The notes beneath the pieces are model-generated. The model had not been told where the DNA came from. It searched no databases and saw nothing but the letters and a program-made list of their open reading frames with translations. A stretch of DNA of 9,322 bases from Rhizobiaceae bacterium (GTDB taxonomy: Bacteria > Pseudomonadota > Alphaproteobacteria > Rhizobiales > Rhizobiaceae), in assembly GCA_014380965.1 (NCBI GenBank), contig JACMIV010000396.1, positions 1 to 9,322 of the forward strand, in the 5' to 3' direction. The position numbers and the translations under genes are program-made. Of the stretch, positions 4,995 through 9,322 are shown piece by piece. Each line of letters begins with the position of its first letter. The first letter of the stretch is position 1.

Positions 4995-5906
4995 TCAGAG
5001 CCGGACGTCGGGATAGCGGGACGCGTACCATTCATACGTTTCGGCGAGACCCGTTTCGAGCGTATGGTGCACCTCGAAACCCAGCTGAGCGATCCGTGTC
5101 ACGTCGTAGCTACGGTCGAGCTGGCCATCGGGCTTGGTGCGGTCCCACTCGACGTCTGCGACGCCGGAGACTTCCGAGAGGATCTCAACGACGCGGCCGA
5201 TGGGAACCGTGGTGCCCGATGCGATGTTGAAGAGCCCGGAATGGGCCTTGCCGATGGTGAGGAGCGCGCGAGCGGCATCGTCGGCGTGAAGAAAGTCCCG
5301 CCGGGCGACGCCTGTCCCCCACACGTTGACGGCCGTCTTTTCGCGCGAGGCCGCGTGGAACTTAGCCACGAGCGAGGGGATGACGTGCCCGTTCTCGATG
5401 TCGAAGCGATCGTTCGGGCCGTAGAGGTTGGTCATGATGGCGTAGGCGTAGTCCATCCCGTACTGGCGATGGCAGGATTGCAGCTGCGCGAGCATCGCCC
5501 GCTTGGCGTGGGCGTAGAACTCCTCGCTCCCGTGCGGCATCCCGTTCCAGATCTCGTCCTCCCCGATCGGCAGCCTGAGCCCAGCGGGGTAGGCGGCGAC
5601 GGTGCTGATGCCGACGACCTTCCTGCAGTCCAGCCTGCGGGCGGCATCGATGACGTTGATGTTGATCCGGATGTTATCGAGGAACATCTCGGCCGGGTAT
5701 TTTTGGTTGCCCATGATCCCGTGGACGCGGCCCGCGGTGTGAAACACGACGGATGGACGCAGGCGTTCGAAAACCGCGGTCGCGGCCGCAGCATCGCGCA
5801 GGTCGCCGTCTGCGCTGGTCAGACCCACCACCTCCTCGCCGGACGACGACAGTGCCGCGACGAGCGCGGTTCCGAGAACGCCGGATGCACCGGTAACGAC
5901 GATCAT
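4995..5906 (-). CDS. GDP-L-fucose synthase-like NAD(P)-dependent reductase/epimerase with a substituted cysteine
   Basis: The 303-residue protein follows E. coli Fcl (WcaG) from end to end. It has the Rossmann loop TGASGVLG (5-12), DLRD (35-38), GxMGNQKYPAEMFLDN, the Tyr131/Lys135 pair in YAHAK, MTNLYGPND (158-166), NGHVIPSL (172-179) with the conserved His174, WGTGVARRDFLHADD (196-210) and TKPDGQ. Fcl converts GDP-4-keto-6-deoxymannose to GDP-L-fucose by two epimerisations and a reduction. Here the Fcl segment GSSCIYP aligns with STVAAYP, so the catalytic Ser becomes Thr102 and the epimerising Cys109 becomes Ala104. The enzyme may therefore only reduce, or act on another nucleotide sugar, as described for WcaG-like C4 reductases of heptose pathways. 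The start ATG overlaps the stop of the upstream glycosyltransferase gene (ATGA), implying coupled translation. Family membership is sure, product identity is not. Confidence 0.88.
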   Translation of the reverse strand: MIVVTGASGVLGTALVAALSSSGEEVVGLTSADGDLRDAAAATAVFERLRPSVVFHTAGRVHGIMGNQKYPAEMFLDNIRININVIDAARRLDCRKVVGISTVAAYPAGLRLPIGEDEIWNGMPHGSEEFYAHAKRAMLAQLQSCHRQYGMDYAYAIMTNLYGPNDRFDIENGHVIPSLVAKFHAASREKTAVNVWGTGVARRDFLHADDAARALLTIGKAHSGLFNIASGTTVPIGRVVEILSEVSGVADVEWDRTKPDGQLDRSYDVTRIAQLGFEVHHTLETGLAETYEWYASRYPDVRL

Positions 5907-8900
5907 GACTTCAATCTTCCAAACAATTTGCCGAGCAGGCGCGCTAGCCTTCTGATCGGAGCGACTTGGTTGGCCTTCAGGGCGCCATCAAGCAGACCGG
6001 GTTGCTCCTCCCGTCCGGCCGGACCGGCACCTTCCAACAGGGTCGCCTCGACGCGATTTTCTGTCGGCTTGTCCGAGAGGAGGATCGAATGAACACGCAG
6101 AGACAGGTTTCTTTCGTCCAGCACAATTCCTCTCTCGCCAAGGACTCGCCCCGCTCGGCTGGCCAAGAGTTCAACGGTCCAGACCCCGTTCTGACGGGCT
6201 GAAGCGGGAACCTCGATAACGAAGCGCCGTTCGGAGTCGTCGACGTCAAGCGTTGCCGCCATGATGGAATTGACCATCACCGTACAGGTCGGAAAAGCAC
6301 CGCCGCTGCCCTGTTTTCGCCCGGCGATCTCGACGATCAGGCTCAATGGTCGCCCGCCATCCGTGGAAGCGGGCGCAAAGGCGAGGACGCCGGACGTACC
6401 ATCGATCCACCGAAAACCTGTTTCGGCATGCGAGAAGCCGCGCGCGACCATCGCGGCGGATTCGGGGCTTGCAAGGTTCATCTCACGGCCGAGCTCGAGC
6501 GTTACCGTTTCAGCAACCTCGACGCGGAACGCGACCATCTGCGCGCTGAGGATCCGCGGGTCGGTGATGGTGCCCGTACGACCCACGGCATGGCTCGAAT
6601 GCTTGGGTTTCAGGAGAAGGGACATGTGTCCCGAGGAAGGGACAATGCCTTGAGGCAGCGATAGCACGTGCTCCTTCGCCTCATCGGTGAGGGTCAGCGT
6701 AGACATCGAAACGCGATTGACGAAAATTTCCACCGACTGGCTCGATCCGTCCGAACGACTGCGATACCCGGCAAGCCACAGTCGCAGAACAAGAGGTGCG
6801 TCGACATTGTCGATAAGGAAGTCGATGCGGCCAGGCCCGCTTCCGAGCCAGACAAAATCCTCCTCTGGCGCGTAAAAGCCTTCGGACAGGAAGCCTGCGC
6901 CGTTGCCATGCGAGCGCGTGAGATAGGTGACCTCGAACTCCGCCTTCGGCCGCACGGGTGCGGAGGCGGCCTTCACCGAAAGGCGCGTTAACCTGAGGCT
7001 GAGGCGACGCTTGTCGATAAGCGTGCCGTTCGGGTCGAAGACCTGCTCGGCATGATCGCAGGCGATCTCGACGCGAAGGAGCCGGCGCGCCGCAATGCCC
7101 CTCGGGAGGCGGAACCGGTAAGCCTTCGGCTCGCCCGGCACTTCGACATAAGCGATCGGCATTCCGTTGACGGCCACCGTGCAATGCTGGGCGCGCAGCG
7201 TATTCGAGGCTTCCCGTCCGCTCATCTCGAGCTCGAGGTCCACATCCTCGACATCGACGCCGTGCGGGTCGACGAGTTCGAAGGCTAAGGTCCCCGCGAC
7301 CCCGTCGACCCAGACGAACCCGGCTTCGGGCGCGGAGAAACCGCCCACAAGATATTTGACGCCCGCGCCGCCCGCGTCGACCCGCATGTCGTCGCCGAGC
7401 CTCAGCATCGGAACCTCTCCAGAGGCCAGTGCCGCACCGGTGTTGCCCGCGGGCGAGGCCGCTGCTCCTGAGAGCGTCGAAAGTGATGCCCATTTGGGGT
7501 GGCGGGCAAAGGCGTCGGCGATGTACCGCCGCTGATCCGCGACGGGGACGACCGATGCGGGCAGCATCGCGCGGCGCGCAGCGACCCGTACGAAGGTCGC
7601 AAATCCGCTCTGCGCAAGGTCGCCTTCCAGCGAGGCCGCGAGCTGAAGGAGGTAGGACTCCTGACCGTCGAGCAGCGGCAGGCACGACAGAGGCAGACCC
7701 TCGATCACGCCGCGGCGATAGAGAAACCGGCCTCCGTCGGCCGCATATCGTCCCTCGGCGAACGCGCTCGGCGAAGCCTTCAGTCGCACCGTGTCGAGCG
7801 ATCTCGTGATCCGGATCGTCTCGTTGGCATAGCCCTGGTGCTCGTCGAGGGCGCCGGACGCGCAGAAGGAACTGGCGGGCGCTGCCTCCATGGCCTTCGC
7901 CATAGTGGCGAGGTGATCGGCGAACCAGCGCTCGTCGGAATGCATCATCGTGAAGAAGTCGGTGCGGACCTCGGCCAAGGCTTCGGCCATTCGCATCCCC
8001 GTCCCGACCGGGGGCGTGCCGTCGCGTACCGACGGGTGCGTCCGGCGATGCCGACCGGTCAAGATCCGAAAATCCGCAATGCCCCCGCCTGCCGCCGAGC
8101 GGAGCGCGCTCTCGTGAAGCTCGGCGAAAAGGTCGTCGCAGATCAAGACGACGGATACCGACACGCCTTTCTGCCGGCCGATGTCCGCGAGGCACTCCTT
8201 CGCTTCCGCCAGGCTGTCCCCCGTATAGACGAGAATGACGGTGACGCCGGCCGTGCTGAGGAACGTCCGCTCGAATCGCTCGCGGCGCTCGCCATGGCCC
8301 GACGCGATCATCGTGAGGCAACGTTCCAGCGAGAAGATGTCCCGCAGGCGTGCCTGCCCTTCGGCGGCACGGGCGATGGCGCGTTCGGGCTCGGCCCGGA
8401 TCTCGTCCAGGATGTCCTTGACCTGGAAGAAGAGATCGTCGCCCGTCAGCCGGTCGTCGATCATGTAGACGAGATCGGCGCAATAGCGGTCGATGAAGGC
8501 GTTTCGGTTGGCGATGACGGCCGCGCCCGCCGCAAATCCCTCGAACAGGCGGTTGCTCATCAAGGCGCTGCGCTGGTGCGGCTCGGAGGAGAGGGCAAGG
8601 CATATCCCGGACTTGTGGACCGCCTGCACGACGCTCTTGCCGTCGAACGGCAGTTCGCCGCGATAGGTCGCAAAGCCGCGCCAAGGCTCGACGCCGAGGA
8701 ACTTCCGCGGCCCGTAGATGTCGATGAGGCCTTCCGCGTCCAGTCTTTCGAGAAGGTCCTGATGACGGCCGCGTTCCGAATTGATGCGCTCCCACTTGCT
8801 CCCGACAGAGAACAGCCGTGAGTCCGAGGAGATCTTCGGCGCGAAATAGGGTTCGGGCGGGCTGTGGAAGAGGAACGGGAACGGGCCCGCTGTCGCCGAT

Positions 8901-9322
8901 CGCGCGCCGTCCAAGAGGTTGACCGCATGCGCGTCGGCGAGATCCGAGCTGCACGAGAGGGCATCGATGTGGGTCAGAACCTGCTCGGAGGTCCGCTCAT
9001 AGCCGAACATGCCGTAGAAATCGAGCGGCTGCCACAACGCGTAGTAGGAATGCACGTCGATGAGGCGCGGCGATTCGAAATGCAGCGAGATCATGAAGTC
9101 GACTGTGCCCGGATCGATCGGGGCGAATCGGTCGAGCGGCCTGTCGTCGCTGCTCCAGAGGGGATAGCCGTTGTTGTCCGTCGCGATCATCACCGCGCCG
9201 ATGTTGCGTGCGGCGGCGGAGAGGCGCTGCAGAACTTCGAACTCGGCGTTCTTCACATCCGGCCAGGTGTGGGGGACGATGAAGGTGGGGCCAATCGGCC
9301 GAAGCCCATTGCCGCCGGATGC
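5903..9322 (-). CDS. Large multi-domain glycosyltransferase with three C-terminal beta-rich modules (5' end outside window)
   Basis: The frame stays open from TGA 5905-5903 to the window edge, giving at least 1139 residues. GTG 9256 is unlikely to be the start: the 22 codons before it also read as normal protein (PIGPTFIVPHTWPDVKN). In visible numbering, residues 1 to about 350 form a retaining-type glycosyltransferase region ending in SNRLFEGFAAGAAVIANR (256-273), as in CgeB-like and GT10-like proteins. Residues 358-600 resemble a GT2 (GT-A) domain: VTVILVYTGDS at 360-370, and MMHSDERWF (459-467) at the DxD position. Residues 639-1082 are three diverged copies of a beta-rich module. A basic tail (RRLARLLGKLFGRLKS) closes the protein. 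It probably adds two sugars during surface-polysaccharide assembly; donors and acceptor are unknown. The downstream reductase overlaps it by four bases. Confidence 0.9.
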   Translation of the reverse strand, partial: ASGGNGLRPIGPTFIVPHTWPDVKNAEFEVLQRLSAAARNIGAVMIATDNNGYPLWSSDDRPLDRFAPIDPGTVDFMISLHFESPRLIDVHSYYALWQPLDFYGMFGYERTSEQVLTHIDALSCSSDLADAHAVNLLDGARSATAGPFPFLFHSPPEPYFAPKISSDSRLFSVGSKWERINSERGRHQDLLERLDAEGLIDIYGPRKFLGVEPWRGFATYRGELPFDGKSVVQAVHKSGICLALSSEPHQRSALMSNRLFEGFAAGAAVIANRNAFIDRYCADLVYMIDDRLTGDDLFFQVKDILDEIRAEPERAIARAAEGQARLRDIFSLERCLTMIASGHGERRERFERTFLSTAGVTVILVYTGDSLAEAKECLADIGRQKGVSVSVVLICDDLFAELHESALRSAAGGGIADFRILTGRHRRTHPSVRDGTPPVGTGMRMAEALAEVRTDFFTMMHSDERWFADHLATMAKAMEAAPASSFCASGALDEHQGYANETIRITRSLDTVRLKASPSAFAEGRYAADGGRFLYRRGVIEGLPLSCLPLLDGQESYLLQLAASLEGDLAQSGFATFVRVAARRAMLPASVVPVADQRRYIADAFARHPKWASLSTLSGAAASPAGNTGAALASGEVPMLRLGDDMRVDAGGAGVKYLVGGFSAPEAGFVWVDGVAGTLAFELVDPHGVDVEDVDLELEMSGREASNTLRAQHCTVAVNGMPIAYVEVPGEPKAYRFRLPRGIAARRLLRVEIACDHAEQVFDPNGTLIDKRRLSLRLTRLSVKAASAPVRPKAEFEVTYLTRSHGNGAGFLSEGFYAPEEDFVWLGSGPGRIDFLIDNVDAPLVLRLWLAGYRSRSDGSSQSVEIFVNRVSMSTLTLTDEAKEHVLSLPQGIVPSSGHMSLLLKPKHSSHAVGRTGTITDPRILSAQMVAFRVEVAETVTLELGREMNLASPESAAMVARGFSHAETGFRWIDGTSGVLAFAPASTDGGRPLSLIVEIAGRKQGSGGAFPTCTVMVNSIMAATLDVDDSERRFVIEVPASARQNGVWTVELLASRAGRVLGERGIVLDERNLSLRVHSILLSDKPTENRVEATLLEGAGPAGREEQPGLLDGALKANQVAPIRRLARLLGKLFGRLKS
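6077..7408 (-). repeat. Three tandem protein modules within the large glycosyltransferase
   Basis: Module 1 lies at 6974-7408, module 2 at 6515-6940 and module 3 at 6077-6508, each about 140-145 residues. The shared frame begins with GF-x-x-x-E-x-x-F-x-W followed by a Gly-rich turn and a hydrophobic strand. The copies read GFSAPEAGFVWVDG, GFYAPEEDFVWLGS and GFSHAETGFRWIDG. A 'V-x-V/F-x-V-N' strand follows (TVAVNG, EIFVNR, TVMVNS). Each copy closes on a conserved Asp-x-Arg-type segment (DKRRLSLRL, DPRILSAQM, DERNLSLRV). Identity between copies is low apart from these anchors, so the duplication is old. The pattern suggests a carbohydrate-binding-like beta sandwich, which is inference. Confidence 0.7.

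Noticed and set aside
5064..6092. Plus-strand 342-codon frame opposite the reductase
   Set aside because: Val/Asp/Gly-rich antisense shadow running across a gene boundary; no coherent domain.
7499..8821. Plus-strand 440-codon frame opposite the large glycosyltransferase gene
   Set aside because: Long antisense frames are expected here because codon third positions are GC-rich; composition is shadow-like and there is no domain.
6681..8954. Minus-strand 757-codon frame inside the large glycosyltransferase gene
   Set aside because: Very Arg/Pro-rich out-of-frame read of the same strand; the main frame carries glycosyltransferase motifs and the repeats.

Overview
The window looks like high-GC alphaproteobacterial DNA, probably Hyphomicrobiales. 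This rests on codon use, the protein families present, and a near-consensus parS partition site. No rRNA, tRNA, CRISPR array, insertion sequence or prophage gene is visible. Base composition is GC-rich throughout, except for a short AT-rich regulatory patch at about 2100-2300.

Left part (1-2300): the last 25 codons of a plus-strand gene, possibly an EamA/DMT transporter, converge on a minus-strand two-gene sugar-acid catabolic unit. The promoter-proximal gene is an SDR dehydrogenase of the DHRS6/BDH2 type (1329-2081), and a D-erythronate dehydrogenase (DenD, 163-1143) follows it. A parS-like palindrome sits at 115-130, between the convergent stop codons. The unit is headed by a near-perfect 32-bp palindrome (2140-2171) with extra half-site-like repeats. 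This suggests a dedicated regulator that is not encoded in the window.

Middle (2230-3454): a compact ParD/ParE-type toxin-antitoxin module (2298-2884) lies just downstream of a perfect 27-bp palindrome that probably serves for autoregulation. After it comes an unrecognised minus-strand four-helix membrane protein (2969-3454) with a histidine-rich, probably periplasmic loop.

Right part (3455-9322): a surface-glycan biosynthesis region. A plus-strand GT4 glycosyltransferase (3769-4986) converges, with only 8 bp between the stops, on a minus-strand pair joined by a 4-bp ATGA overlap. The first gene of the pair encodes a very large protein that is 5'-incomplete at the window edge. It has a retaining-type glycosyltransferase region, a GT2-like region and three tandem copies of an unrecognised beta-rich module of about 140 residues. 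The second gene is a GDP-L-fucose-synthase-like reductase that keeps the catalytic Tyr/Lys/His but has alanine where the epimerising cysteine should be. A plausible reading is that the reductase makes an activated deoxy-sugar and the glycosyltransferases polymerise or attach it to LPS, capsule or exopolysaccharide. The sugar identity cannot be told from sequence alone. The most unusual items are the multi-domain glycosyltransferase with its triplicated module, the altered reductase active site, and the parS-like site.
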